The notes under the pieces: generated by a model
Database searches by the model: none
The model's input: only the letters and a program-made list of their open reading frames with translations
Told to the model about the DNA's origin: nothing
Made by a program: the position numbers and the translations under genes
Assembly (NCBI RefSeq): GCF_001297015.1
Contig: NZ_LIGE01000046.1
Coordinates: 1-64,000, forward strand
Direction of reading: 5' to 3'
Source of the DNA: Pseudomonas sp. RIT-PI-r
Lineage (GTDB): Bacteria; Pseudomonadota; Gammaproteobacteria; Pseudomonadales; Pseudomonadaceae
DNA: 64,000 nt
Part shown: piece after piece, positions 1 to 8,435 of the stretch
Position numbering within the stretch: position 1 is the stretch's first letter
Layout of the letters: every line of letters begins with the position of its first letter

Positions 1-138
1 TTTCCAGGTGACCTTGTGGCGGTTGACCTGCTCAACCCGCTCCTTCCACAGAACCGCGGTTTTCCCCCGGTCTTTTGCCGCGGGTTTTCCGCCCCGTTTC
101 TTCCTCCTGGCCATCCCCGCGGTGATGCCCTTCCTCAC

Positions 139-447
139 CTACCGCGGGGCGGTGCCCAGCAACCCCTCCCCCGGCCGCCTCCACGCCTCCCGCAATATAG
201 CCACCGCCCCCCGACTCCCCGCCATCACCCCGCTCACCTTGATATCCATCGGCGCCGTTTGATTGGAAAACCACTGCAACGCCGGGCTATCACTGCGAGC
301 GGCCAGCAACTGCGGGGCCGCTGCTGGGGTGTGGGATTCGGCGGAGGTCAGGAGCAGCGACGACCATGTCGCCACGCCGACCAGCGCGGCGAGCACTGCG
401 AGGGCCTGGACCATATGGGGTGGGGAAATGCGTGCGGTGAAGGTCAT
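139..447 (-). CDS. Type II secretion protein C (HxcP/GspC-like), apparently truncated
   Basis: GspC is the inner-membrane protein that couples the type II secretion motor platform to the outer-membrane secretin. Residues 1-30 form a short cytoplasmic start and one membrane segment, and the GVMAGSRGAVAIL stretch near residues 74-86 matches the start of the periplasmic homology region. The frame then departs from the family and stops after 102 codons, whereas homologues run about 140-280 residues. Beyond the stop, positions 1-138 give only a basic, lysine- and arginine-rich translation that I do not recognise in any frame. The gene diverges from the pseudopilin genes at 566-1617, which supports the family call. 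The truncation could be a real frameshift or poor sequence near the window edge. Confidence 0.55.
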   Translation of the reverse strand: MTFTARISPPHMVQALAVLAALVGVATWSSLLLTSAESHTPAAAPQLLAARSDSPALQWFSNQTAPMDIKVSGVMAGSRGAVAILREAWRRPGEGLLGTAPR

Positions 448-565
448 GGGTTGAATCTCCTTTTTATCCCTGCTGTCAGCCTACGCGGCAATTCTCTCCG
501 TTTTATTTCACACGCCTTACATGTTGGCCGTGCACGATGGCGCAGGACGCAAAGGAGCGCGCGCG

Positions 566-1012
566 ATGAACAGGCAAGAGGGTTTTACGCTGATCGAGTT
601 GATGGTGGTGCTGGTGATCATCGGCATCGCCAGTGCGGCGATCAGCTTGAGTATCAAGCCCGATCCGTTGCAGTTGCTGCGCAAGGATGCCGAGCGTGTG
701 GCGCAGTTGCTGCAGGTCGCGCAGGCCGAGGCCCGGGCGGATGGCCGGCCGATTGTGTGGGTGAGTGATGCCAAGGGGTTTCGCTTTAGTCGACGCAGTG
801 ACAGTGGCAAGGGGTTTGATCATTTCGCGCAGGATCCGCAGTTGCGGCCGCGTGCCTGGCAGAGTCCGAAGATGGAGGTGCGGGTGGAGCCGAAACAGAG
901 GGTCGTGCTGAACGCTGAGTGGATCAATCCGCCGCTGCAATTGACGTTGTCGGATGGCTTGAATCGCTTGAGTGTGCTGCGTGATGGCAGTGGAAGGATC
1001 AGCCTGCAATGA
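566..1012 (+). CDS. hxcU: Type II secretion pseudopilin GspH (HxcU-like)
   Basis: This minor pseudopilin belongs to the periplasmic pseudopilus that pushes substrates through the secretin. The prepilin peptidase site is clear at the N terminus: MNRQEG followed by FTLIELMVVLVIIGIA, with the conserved Glu at mature position 5 and one hydrophobic helix. The length of 148 aa fits GspH. I start at ATG 566 because a longer reading from 521 would put an implausible 15-residue extension before the prepilin leader, and AAAGGAG lies about 10 bases upstream. The stop overlaps the next start by 4 bases (ATGA), so the two genes are probably translationally coupled. The symbol follows the P. aeruginosa Hxc system, inferred from the nearby vre-like genes. 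Confidence 0.85.
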   Translation: MNRQEGFTLIELMVVLVIIGIASAAISLSIKPDPLQLLRKDAERVAQLLQVAQAEARADGRPIVWVSDAKGFRFSRRSDSGKGFDHFAQDPQLRPRAWQSPKMEVRVEPKQRVVLNAEWINPPLQLTLSDGLNRLSVLRDGSGRISLQ

Positions 1013-1617
1013 AGCGCCAGCAAGGGTTTACGTTGATTGAGGTGATGGTCGCGATTTTGTTGATGGCGGTGGTGAGTCTGATTGCCTGGCGGGGGCTGGA
1101 CAGTGTGACGCGGGCGGACAGTCATTTGCAGGCGAGCAGTGAGCAGAGTGACGGTTTGTTGCGGGTGCTGAATCAGTTGCAGCGGGATGTGGAGATGCGG
1201 GCGGGGATTGAGTTGACGGAGCCGAAGAAGGTTGGCGTGGATGATGAGCCGCCGAGCGCCCCGCCCGCTTTGACTGTGCGCAGTAGCGACAGTAAGGGTT
1301 TTCGGCTGGACATTATTCGGAGTGCGGCGGATCAGCCGGGGGCGTTGCAGCGGGTGCGGTGGTGGGTCAAGGGCGACACTTTGTACCGCGCGGTGGCCCC
1401 GGCGCGCAGTCAATATCCACTGCCCGCGCCAACGGCTGGGGTGGCGGTGTTGAACGAAGTCAGCGATGCGCAAGTACGCGTTTGGGAAATCGATAAAGGC
1501 TGGCGACAACTGAGCGGCAACCGGCAGGAGGATCCACAAGGGCTGGAGATTCGGTTGACTCGGCAGACGCCACAGGGGGTGGAGAAATATCGGCAGGTGA
1601 TTGGCCCACTTAATTGA
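1009..1617 (+). CDS. hxcW: Type II secretion pseudopilin GspJ (HxcW-like)
   Basis: This minor pseudopilin forms the pseudopilus tip with GspI and GspK. The leader MKRQQG precedes FTLIEVMVAILLMAVVSLIAW, a standard prepilin cleavage site and hydrophobic helix. The WRGLDSVTRAD stretch and the following LNQLQRDVEMR are typical of GspJ rather than GspI, and 202 aa is the usual length. Translation probably couples to gspH through the 4-base overlap. In P. aeruginosa the Hxc system exports alkaline phosphatase under phosphate limitation; a similar role here is inference. No gspK gene follows; the next intact gene is an unrelated transporter on the other strand. Confidence 0.85.
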   Translation: MKRQQGFTLIEVMVAILLMAVVSLIAWRGLDSVTRADSHLQASSEQSDGLLRVLNQLQRDVEMRAGIELTEPKKVGVDDEPPSAPPALTVRSSDSKGFRLDIIRSAADQPGALQRVRWWVKGDTLYRAVAPARSQYPLPAPTAGVAVLNEVSDAQVRVWEIDKGWRQLSGNRQEDPQGLEIRLTRQTPQGVEKYRQVIGPLN

Positions 1618-1727
1618 GCCGTTCCGCCTACGGCAACTTCAACGAGATCTGTGCTCATCAGGACAAACTGCCCGGCTGTCAGGCCGCCATCGCTGGTAAA
1701 CCAGTTCGCTGTGCGTCAGATAGTTGA
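1611..1727 (+). other. Short cysteine-containing reading frame, possible gene remnant
   Basis: Directly after gspJ an open frame of about 37 codons reads SAYGNFNEICAHQDKLPGC and ends PVRCASDS before a TGA at 1725. It has three cysteines and a coding-like composition, but no start codon and no recognised family. It may be the tail of a gene removed when the adjacent transporter block arrived, or chance. Positions 1728-1812 up to the transporter stop show nothing else. Confidence 0.2.
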
Positions 1728-1812
1728 ATGGTCATCTGTGGCTTTACCGTGAATCAATCTCCTGTTCGGACGATGGCTCGACGCAATGGACTCACCGCAT
1801 AAGATCCGGCCT

Positions 1813-3054
1813 TCACGTTGACGATGTTGCAGCGCTGGTCGCCATGGAACGCTTTTCAACACCAATCGAAACAGCGAAAAACATGATGCCGAGAACGGCC
1901 AGGCCTGCGCCAACCCAGCCCGTTGATGCCCAGCCGAGTCCGCCGGCAATGGCGAGGCCACCAAGCGAGGCACCGACCGCGTTGGATATGTTGAATGCGC
2001 TGTGGTTGAGGGCCGCGGCAAGTGTTTGAGCTTCACCGGCAACATTCATCAGACGTACCTGGAGTGCGGGTACCAGTGCGAAGCCGCATCCGATTAAAAA
2101 CAGTACAGCCAGAGTGCCGATCCCAGAGGATGCGAAAACGGAGAAGCTCGCCAGGAACACCGCGTTCCAGATCATGATGTAGAAGATCGCAGGAACCAGC
2201 GCGCGGTCAGCCAGCCAGCCGCCAATCAGGTTGCCAACAATCATGCCTATGCCCCAGACCGCCAAGACCATTGGCACCTGGCCGGATGTAAAACCAGTCA
2301 CTTCAGTCAAGGTCGGGGTAATGTAGCTATACACCGAAAACATCCCGCCGAAACCGATTGAAGCTGTAGCCAGCGTTAGCCAAAGCTGAGGCTTTTTGAG
2401 ACCAGCGAGTTCGGATTTCGGACTCGCAGACTCGTCGCGGGGGATGGTCGGGATAAATATCCAAAACAGAACGATGGCAATGACTCCACCCGCAGCGAGC
2501 AGCGCAAACGCGCCCCGCCATCCGAAGAGCTGACCGATCCACGTGGCAGTTGGAACACCTACGACATTGGCCGCCGCCAATCCCGCCATAACATAGCCGG
2601 CAGCTTGAGCTTTTCGATTTTCAGCGACCATGGTCGCGGCAACCAGGCAGGCGACACCGTAGTAAGCGCCATGCGGCAGACCGGCCAGGAAACGCGCACC
2701 TAGCAAAGTTGCATGATTCCAGGCGACGGCGCTTGCCCCATATCCAATCGCAAAAAGCGCAAGTAATGCGATCAATAGAGCCTTGCGAGGGCAGCGTGCG
2801 GCGAGGATTGCAATGAGCGGCGCGCCGACCACAACGCCAAGGGCGTAGGCCGTGATGTAACCGCCTGCAACCGGTATGGAAACGTGCGTGCTCGACGCCA
2901 GACCGGGAAGCAAACTCATGGACGCAAACTCACCCGTACCGATGAATAGGCCGCCGAGGCCAAGTATGGCGATGGCCGTGCCTGTGCCGTGTGGGACGTC
3001 AATGGCCGGACGGGACTGTGAAGTGCTCGTATCGATACTGGATTGACTGGTCAT
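1813..3054 (-). CDS. MFS transporter, DHA1 (AraJ-like) efflux family
   Basis: A 413-residue inner-membrane protein with about twelve hydrophobic segments, typical of proton-driven drug or sugar efflux permeases of the DHA1 family. The conserved features include GTGEFASMSLLPGLA in helix 1 and GARFLAGLPHGAYYGVA in helix 4, as in the AraJ/YdhP group. I choose ATG 3054 because GGAGG stands about 8 bases upstream; an in-frame extension to 3135 lacks a ribosome site. It lies 111 bases downstream of the short-chain dehydrogenase gene on the same strand and probably belongs to one unit with it and the phosphoesterase gene. The substrate cannot be told from sequence. Confidence 0.85.
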   Translation of the reverse strand: MTSQSSIDTSTSQSRPAIDVPHGTGTAIAILGLGGLFIGTGEFASMSLLPGLASSTHVSIPVAGGYITAYALGVVVGAPLIAILAARCPRKALLIALLALFAIGYGASAVAWNHATLLGARFLAGLPHGAYYGVACLVAATMVAENRKAQAAGYVMAGLAAANVVGVPTATWIGQLFGWRGAFALLAAGGVIAIVLFWIFIPTIPRDESASPKSELAGLKKPQLWLTLATASIGFGGMFSVYSYITPTLTEVTGFTSGQVPMVLAVWGIGMIVGNLIGGWLADRALVPAIFYIMIWNAVFLASFSVFASSGIGTLAVLFLIGCGFALVPALQVRLMNVAGEAQTLAAALNHSAFNISNAVGASLGGLAIAGGLGWASTGWVGAGLAVLGIMFFAVSIGVEKRSMATSAATSST

Positions 3055-3165
3055 GAACAATGCCTCCGATGAAGCGATACCGAAGGCACGCTTTAAAAAT
3101 GCAACGCAGTGGCACCTGTCTGGATGAGGTGCCAAGAATGGGCTTACCGGGTCGTAGTCGCCGGC

Positions 3166-4026
3166 CTACTTGTGGACGATATCCGCGATGTAATCGGTGA
3201 ATTCATCTGCGTAATCTTCGTGCCAGCGAGAAAGCGCTGGACGGTTCTGGATCATGTCATCTGCTGCCCACTGCATGCGGCGCTGATCCAGTTCCCAGCT
3301 GGCTTCGTTGTCTTCACAGAAAATATAGAAGTCGCCCTCAGCCATTTTCTCGACCATGCGATCTGCGACTTGATCGGCTGTCCATGGACTGTCCGGCTTT
3401 TGCGTATCACGGGTCATACCTGGGAAATTCATAGGTGTGAACGTGTATCCAGGTATCAGAAGGTGAGCGGTTACACGGTCACCCACCTTCTCGCGTAGCT
3501 CATGGGCTAACTGCTCGGTAAGGACTTTGACCGCAGCTTTTGAAAGCGAGTACGCCGCGTTTCCAGGACGAGTAGTGATGCCTTCCTTCGAGCCAAGGTT
3601 GACGATGGCGGCTGCGCCGCTTTGGGAAAACATCGTATCTACGAAAAGCTGCTGTAGCGTCAACACACTCCAGAAATTGATTTCCATCAACATTCGCCAT
3701 TGGGCCAGGCCTTCCCATGGCCCCGCCCCCGTGTTGATGGCTGCGTTATTCACCAGTAGGGATACTTCACCGAATTCACATGACCTTTCGTAGAGATGGT
3801 GAAGATCGCTTTCGGACGTGACATCGCCCTTGATCACCAGCAGGTTCACGTCAGGAAATTGATTGCGTAATGTCTTGATCGCAACGTCCAATGCAGACGC
3901 ATCGCGATCAAAAAGAACGACGTTCATTCCCTCGCTGGCAACCCGCCGCGCAATGGCGTAACCAATGCCAACTGCAGCCCCGGTAATGACCGCAACGGCA
4001 CCGCTACGAATGGCTGGATGATTCAC
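3166..4026 (-). CDS. Short-chain dehydrogenase/reductase
   Basis: An NAD(P)-dependent oxidoreductase of the classical SDR family, 286 aa. The Rossmann glycine motif TGAAVGIG lies near residue 16, NNAA near 92, and the catalytic Ser with the YSLSK motif near residues 145-163. The protein has a C-terminal extension of about 40 residues beyond the usual core. It begins with GTG inside a GTGA overlap with the stop of the upstream phosphoesterase gene, and AGGAGAA stands 7 bases before the start, so coupling is likely. The Asp at the end of beta-strand 2 (LFDRD) favours NAD over NADP. The substrate is unknown. Confidence 0.88.
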   Translation of the reverse strand: MNHPAIRSGAVAVITGAAVGIGYAIARRVASEGMNVVLFDRDASALDVAIKTLRNQFPDVNLLVIKGDVTSESDLHHLYERSCEFGEVSLLVNNAAINTGAGPWEGLAQWRMLMEINFWSVLTLQQLFVDTMFSQSGAAAIVNLGSKEGITTRPGNAAYSLSKAAVKVLTEQLAHELREKVGDRVTAHLLIPGYTFTPMNFPGMTRDTQKPDSPWTADQVADRMVEKMAEGDFYIFCEDNEASWELDQRRMQWAADDMIQNRPALSRWHEDYADEFTDYIADIVHK

Positions 4027-5183
4027 AAGAATGTTCTCCTGACTGGATGTTCGTTAAGCGTCGGACTGGCCCGCAGGACAATCTCAGTAATTTCGGCGGG
4101 CACACCGAGGCGGATTGGAAAACCGTTCCACAAGGCAGTGCCATTGCTGACGTAAAGCCTCATCTTGCCGACGTCATAATGGCCGGAGATAAAACCCTGA
4201 TTGGCATATCCGGCTACCAAGTCCAAGCCGGTGATCATGCCCCCATGGGTGTGTCCGGACAGTTGCAAACCGACGCTAGCAGCCGCCGAATCCGGTGCAC
4301 CTTGGGGGCGATGTTTTAGAAGAATCGTGGGCACATCTTTTGGAGCGCCGGCGAGGGCTTCAGCCAAGTCCGGGCCTTTATGGCCATAAGCTGGAGCAGC
4401 CTCGTCAGTTACGCCTGCGACGATTAACTGGTCTGCGCCTTTACGCAGGATGACGTGCTCATTCACCAGAACCTGCATGCCCAAACGCTTGAACTCCGCG
4501 ATCCATTGGTCTGCGTCGAAGTAGTATTCGTGGTTGCCAGGAATGGCAATTACACCCAGTGGAGCAGTGAGCTTGCTCAGCGGTGCGACGTCGTTCTTAC
4601 GAGCTTCGACGGTGCCGTCTATGAGATCACCGGTGATCAGAATGGCATCGGCATTCAGTGCATTGGCGCGAGACACGACTCCTTCAACCCAATCAGCCTG
4701 GAATAGGCGGCTGATGTGCAAGTCAGTCAACTGGACGATCCGTAAGCCATCCAGTGATCGAGGCAGGTGCTGCACCGTTACTTCAACGCGATGAACGCCA
4801 GGCACCTGCACTGCTTGATAAACACCCACGGCTGAAAGCAGCAGCGCTGCTAGTGCGATTGCGGAACGGAGTCGTCCATCAAACACGTCTTTCATAACCA
4901 CCGTGCGCCTGATCGCAAGGGCTGCACAGATCAAATCGGTGACCAGCGTCAGCACCATCACCAGTACAAACGCACAGAACAGCCAGCCTGCAACCAAGAC
5001 CGCTGCACGAGGCACCTCAGGGGAAAACATCGTTCCGTAAACGGCGATGAGAATAAGGTGGTACTTCGAAATGATGAGCAGCCCTACCGCCAACAGCGCA
5101 CGCCAACCACGACCGACAGGTAGCGGGACGATGAAGCGCCAAAGAACATAGAGGTAAGCAACGGTCAGGTAGATATGGAACAC
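4023..5183 (-). CDS. Membrane-anchored metallophosphoesterase (YkuE/YaeI type)
   Basis: The N-terminal third has about four membrane segments and the C-terminal part is a calcineurin-like phosphoesterase. All metal-binding motifs are visible: TDLHIS, GDLIDG, GNHEYY and GHTHGG. Family members hydrolyse phosphodiesters at the membrane; YaeI of E. coli acts on UDP-diacylglucosamine in vitro, but the substrate here is unknown. I favour GTG 5183, giving MFHIYLTVAYLYVLWRF with AAGGGTGG upstream. A TTG at 5258 would add 25 residues that do not look like a signal. It is the first gene of the block and diverges from the LysR gene across a gap of about 130 bases. Confidence 0.83.
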   Translation of the reverse strand: MFHIYLTVAYLYVLWRFIVPLPVGRGWRALLAVGLLIISKYHLILIAVYGTMFSPEVPRAAVLVAGWLFCAFVLVMVLTLVTDLICAALAIRRTVVMKDVFDGRLRSAIALAALLLSAVGVYQAVQVPGVHRVEVTVQHLPRSLDGLRIVQLTDLHISRLFQADWVEGVVSRANALNADAILITGDLIDGTVEARKNDVAPLSKLTAPLGVIAIPGNHEYYFDADQWIAEFKRLGMQVLVNEHVILRKGADQLIVAGVTDEAAPAYGHKGPDLAEALAGAPKDVPTILLKHRPQGAPDSAAASVGLQLSGHTHGGMITGLDLVAGYANQGFISGHYDVGKMRLYVSNGTALWNGFPIRLGVPAEITEIVLRASPTLNEHPVRRTFL

Positions 5184-5311
5184 AGTACGGACACCACCCT
5201 TAGGGTTGACGAAGCGATCGTTGAGTGAAATTAATAGTAACCGAGATGAATCGCGCAATTGATTAGCGAGATTGCATCAGCCTTTGAATTCAGCTCAACC
5301 ATGGACACGTC

Positions 5312-6232
5312 ATGCCTGTACTGCCTACCGCACGGCTTTCTCGTGCAGACCTCGCCGATCTGAATTCCTTTCTCGCCGTTGAAAGGATGCGAAGCTTTAC
5401 CCATGCGGCGGTCGAACTCGGTATCACGACCTCAGCGCTGAGTCATGCCATCCGCAATCTGGAAAGTCGGCTCGGCGTTCGGCTGCTGAATCGGACGAGC
5501 AGGACGGTGTCTCCAACCGACGCAGGAGCCGCGCTTGCAAAGCGATTGACCGTGGGTTTTACCGAGATAAGCGGCGCTCTGGCAGCGCTGGATCGCCACA
5601 GAGACAGACCTTCCGGCCGACTTCGGCTCAACGTCTTGGCTGACGGCGCACGCCTACTGTTCACGAAGTTTCTTCCGTTATTTCTGGAGGCCTATCCTGA
5701 GGTCTCAGTAGAAGTCGCAGTTGACGACAGGATGGTGGACATCGTTTCGGCAGGCTTCGACGCCGGCATCCGTTTCGGCAACACGATTCCCGAAGACTAC
5801 ATTGCCGTGCGACTTAGCGAAGAGTTGCGATGGGTAGCGGTGGCCTCGCCTAGATACCTGAACGCTAATGCTCGTATCGTGATTCCCGAGGACTTGAAGA
5901 ACCACAACTGCATCCAGATTCGAACGGGTAACGGTGTCATCTACCGGTGGGATTTTGAAAAGGATGGCGACCATCAGGCCATCGATGTTCCTGGACAGCT
6001 ATGCGTGAACGAAACCACTTTCGGAATTGAGATGGCACTAGCCGATCGAGGCATCACCTACTGCCTCGACGAACGTGTCAGTGCTTACCTCGCTCGCGGC
6101 GAGCTACAAATTGTGCTCCCGGACTGGGCTCCCATCGAACCCGCATTTTATATTTACTACCCTGGACGTCGACAAATGCCGCCAGGTCTTCGAGAGCTGG
6201 TAGATCTGTTTCGGGCTAACCTGTCCTCCTGA
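5312..6232 (+). CDS. LysR-family transcriptional regulator
   Basis: A 306-residue regulator with an N-terminal winged helix (about residues 12-72, containing FTHAAVELGITTSALSHAI) and a LysR substrate-binding domain of the CrgA/AaeR-like group (residues about 98-300, starting GRLRLNV). It is transcribed away from the phosphoesterase-SDR-MFS genes, the usual layout for a LysR protein controlling a divergent operon, so it probably regulates them in response to a substrate of the dehydrogenase or transporter. I could not pin down a clear T-N11-A operator in the intergene. Confidence 0.9.
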   Translation: MPVLPTARLSRADLADLNSFLAVERMRSFTHAAVELGITTSALSHAIRNLESRLGVRLLNRTSRTVSPTDAGAALAKRLTVGFTEISGALAALDRHRDRPSGRLRLNVLADGARLLFTKFLPLFLEAYPEVSVEVAVDDRMVDIVSAGFDAGIRFGNTIPEDYIAVRLSEELRWVAVASPRYLNANARIVIPEDLKNHNCIQIRTGNGVIYRWDFEKDGDHQAIDVPGQLCVNETTFGIEMALADRGITYCLDERVSAYLARGELQIVLPDWAPIEPAFYIYYPGRRQMPPGLRELVDLFRANLSS

Positions 6233-6302
6233 CCAGATTATCGAAGGCCGCGTCCATCACGCTGAATGACGACAGCCCCCAAGAGAGATGGGCTGGCTGG
6301 CC

Positions 6303-6540
6303 GCCATCGCTGGCAAGCCAGCTCCCGCAGGTATTCGGGGCAGGCAGTTGGGGATTGGTTAGCTGTTAGGCCGTCATCGCGAGCAGGCTCGCTCCTACAG
6401 GGATTGGGTGAGGTCAGTGGGGGATTGGTTGGTTGGCAGGCCGCCTTCGCGAGCAGGCTCGCTCCCACAGTGGGAATGGGTGGAGTCAGTTGGGGATAGG
6501 TTGGCTGGCAGGCCCCTTCGCGAGCAAGCTCGCTCCCACC
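6303..6540. repeat. Four direct REP-type palindromes
   Basis: Four imperfect copies of a short palindromic element (core TCGCGAGCAGGCTCGCTCC with variants) occur at about 6303-6330, 6372-6400, 6440-6470 and 6511-6540. All point the same way, with a 70-base period and a shared GGGGATTGGTTGGCTGGCAGG-like linker. Elsewhere in this window such elements occur as inverted pairs, so this head-to-tail run looks like local duplication of an element plus its flank. Confidence 0.85.
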
Positions 6541-6905
6541 GTTTTAATGTGCGTACAACCCAAGCGGCAAAGCCGCCCCACTCGACAGGATGAGCGTTAG
6601 CTCGGCTGCAGCTCTTGATCTTGATCCACGGGCGACGTCGGAAGGCTGAGTGGAGGGATTCATCCGGGGGTGGGAGCGCAGCGACCGTTTGGCGCAGCCA
6701 AATGCATCGAGAGGAGGTGCAGCGAAGCAAACCGTAGGCGATGCGCCCGGATGGATCCCGGAGCGAAGGAACCCCGAGCTTTAGCGAGCGGGCCGGACGT
6801 AGGAGCAAGCGTTTTTGGTTACTTTTGAGGCGTTTGTCAAAAGTGACCCGCCGTAAGGGCGGAACCCTAAGCCGCCGTTACCGCAGCAACGGATATGTAC
6901 CCAAT
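6541..6905. repeat. Non-coding intergenic element, probably a dispersed repeat
   Basis: About 360 bases between the REP run and the vreR-like gene hold no convincing gene. The right end (about 6810-6900) contains a hairpin-forming pair, TTACTTTTGAGG and CAAAAGTGACCCGCCG, followed by TAAGGGCGGAACCCTAAGCC. I recognise this as a sequence that recurs widely between genes in Pseudomonas chromosomes. Its function is unknown. Only one copy is in this window, so its repeated nature rests on memory. Confidence 0.5.
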
Positions 6906-6913
6906 CAACCCCA

Positions 6914-7852
6914 CTAACTCAAAACAACGACGCCACCCGGCAACTCAGTGCACTTAACGCCATAAGCATCCCGAATCAGCAATGCAACGCCAGCAAGTTG
7001 ATCAAGGCTAAAGCGCGCCTGCACCCGCCGCTGCCCAAGCTCACGATTAAGCAGCAACAACATCCCCGGCCGATACCGATTGATCTCATCAATCATCTGG
7101 CTCAGCGTAGCGCCGTTAAACACCAACACTTGCTGACGCCAATTCATCACCGCCGCCGTGTCGACACTCTGCACACTGCCAACCTGCCGCGCGTCGTAAG
7201 TCACCTGCTGCCCCGGTTCAAGACGCAGACTACGCCCCTCAACATCCACTTCAACCGCACCATCAAGGCAAGTCACACAGACTTGCTGATCAGTGTTGCG
7301 CAAGTTGAACCGCCCCTGACTGGCCCGCAACCACCCTCCCCCAGCCTGCATCGCCAACGGCAACCGCGCGGTCTGCACTTCAACTTCACCACTGACCAGC
7401 TCAAAACCCTGCACACCCTCAGACACTGCACGCTGATTAATCCGCGTCTGAGTATTCAGCTCCAGGCTCACACCCTGCACCGGTTCGAAACGACGCTGCT
7501 GGCCAACTTCAGTGATGTAGTCAGCACCCAGCCCTTCAAAACCACCAGGAATCGTCCCGCGCACCAGCAAAAACCCCGCCGACGCAGCAATCGCCCCACC
7601 GAGAAAAGCACGACGGCCAAACCCACGCGGTGCTTGTATGCCTTGCGCGGCGGGTTGCAAGTTGTGCCACAACACCTTGGCCTCTTCGAACGCGCGGGCA
7701 TGCTCGGCACTCCGGGCGCACCATTCGCGCAGGGCTCGGGCGTCGGCCACGGTAGCGCGGCCGGAGGTCAGCAGGACCAGCCAGTCGCGGGCTTCGCTGT
7801 GCAGATGGTCGGCCGCCGATGGCTCGGCAGGTGTCAGTCGAAAGATGTTCAA
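6914..7852 (-). CDS. vreR: FecR-type anti-sigma regulator (VreR-like)
   Basis: This is an inner-membrane sigma regulator that passes a periplasmic signal to its partner ECF sigma factor. Residues about 15-70 form the cytoplasmic sigma-binding region (DUF4880), 83-103 one membrane segment preceded by RR (RRAFLGGAIAASAGFLLV), about 115-210 the FecR domain, and 235-312 the C-terminal domain that contacts the receptor's signalling domain. It is 312 aa, begins with a TTG codon with weak ribosome-site support, and lies 31 bases after the sigma gene. The order receptor-like / sigma / FecR beside hxc genes matches the Vre locus of P. aeruginosa. Confidence 0.8.
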   Translation of the reverse strand: MNIFRLTPAEPSAADHLHSEARDWLVLLTSGRATVADARALREWCARSAEHARAFEEAKVLWHNLQPAAQGIQAPRGFGRRAFLGGAIAASAGFLLVRGTIPGGFEGLGADYITEVGQQRRFEPVQGVSLELNTQTRINQRAVSEGVQGFELVSGEVEVQTARLPLAMQAGGGWLRASQGRFNLRNTDQQVCVTCLDGAVEVDVEGRSLRLEPGQQVTYDARQVGSVQSVDTAAVMNWRQQVLVFNGATLSQMIDEINRYRPGMLLLLNRELGQRRVQARFSLDQLAGVALLIRDAYGVKCTELPGGVVVLS

Positions 7853-7883
7853 ACGCGCAGATTCTCAACGAATTGATCGGGCA

Positions 7884-8435
7884 CTATTCAGAAGACGGTT
7901 TTCCGGCCCCGCGACCGAACCGCTGAAACACTTTTCTTTCCAGTTTCGCGGCGCAGAAGCCCAACGCGGCTTTGATTTCCTTCTCGACCATGCGCGTGGA
8001 AATGCCGAAGCGCTGCGAGATTTCCAGATGCGGCGCCTCCTCCAGACGCGCCGCGATGAAGATCTTCCGGCGCCGTGCGGGCAGCTCGTACAACGCACTG
8101 AGCAGCGACTGGATTTCCTTCTGCCCACCGACTACTCGCGCGGGATCGAGGGCTTCGTCGCCGATTTGCAGCAGCTCTTCGACTTCCTCGCCGGTGAGCA
8201 GGCGCGCGTCGGCCTGACGGCGGTCGGCGGCGATGTTCAGGGCCATGCGATAGAGGTAGGCATTCGGCCGCAGGACGTTCGGCGGCGTCTCCATGCGATC
8301 GACGCGCAGATAGGTTTCGTGCAGCACGTCGTTGGCCAGATCTTCCGAACCGAGACGCCTGCGCAGGCGCACCCGAAAGTCCTCGTAGGACGTCAGGAAC
8401 AGTTGGACCATCGAACCTTGTCCGGTGTCTTTCAT
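7884..8435 (-). CDS. vreI: ECF sigma-70 factor, FecI/VreI-like
   Basis: An alternative sigma factor of 183 aa. Region 2 spans about residues 10-80 (YEDFRVRLRRRLGSEDLAND, then RPNAYLYRMALNIAADRR) and region 4 about 115-165, with the helix-turn-helix HLEISQRFGISTRMVEKEI. ATG 8435 is chosen because AAGGAG stands about 10 bases upstream and the codon overlaps the stop of the upstream gene (ATGA). In P. aeruginosa VreI drives hxc and other virulence genes under phosphate starvation. The locus suggests the same here, but I found no target promoter. Confidence 0.83.
   Translation of the reverse strand: MKDTGQGSMVQLFLTSYEDFRVRLRRRLGSEDLANDVLHETYLRVDRMETPPNVLRPNAYLYRMALNIAADRRQADARLLTGEEVEELLQIGDEALDPARVVGGQKEIQSLLSALYELPARRRKIFIAARLEEAPHLEISQRFGISTRMVEKEIKAALGFCAAKLERKVFQRFGRGAGKPSSE

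Noticed and set aside
448..565. A Pho box between the hxcP-like and hxcU-like genes or before vreA (9182-9304)
   Set aside because: Phosphate control would be expected from P. aeruginosa, and partial matches such as CTGTCAGCC or CGTCACACC exist, but no pair of properly spaced repeats was found in either region.
16..768. A 250-codon plus-strand frame over the hxcP-like region
   Set aside because: It overlaps the divergent hxcP and hxcU genes in the wrong frame and is rich in Arg/Gly/Pro; no ribosome site.
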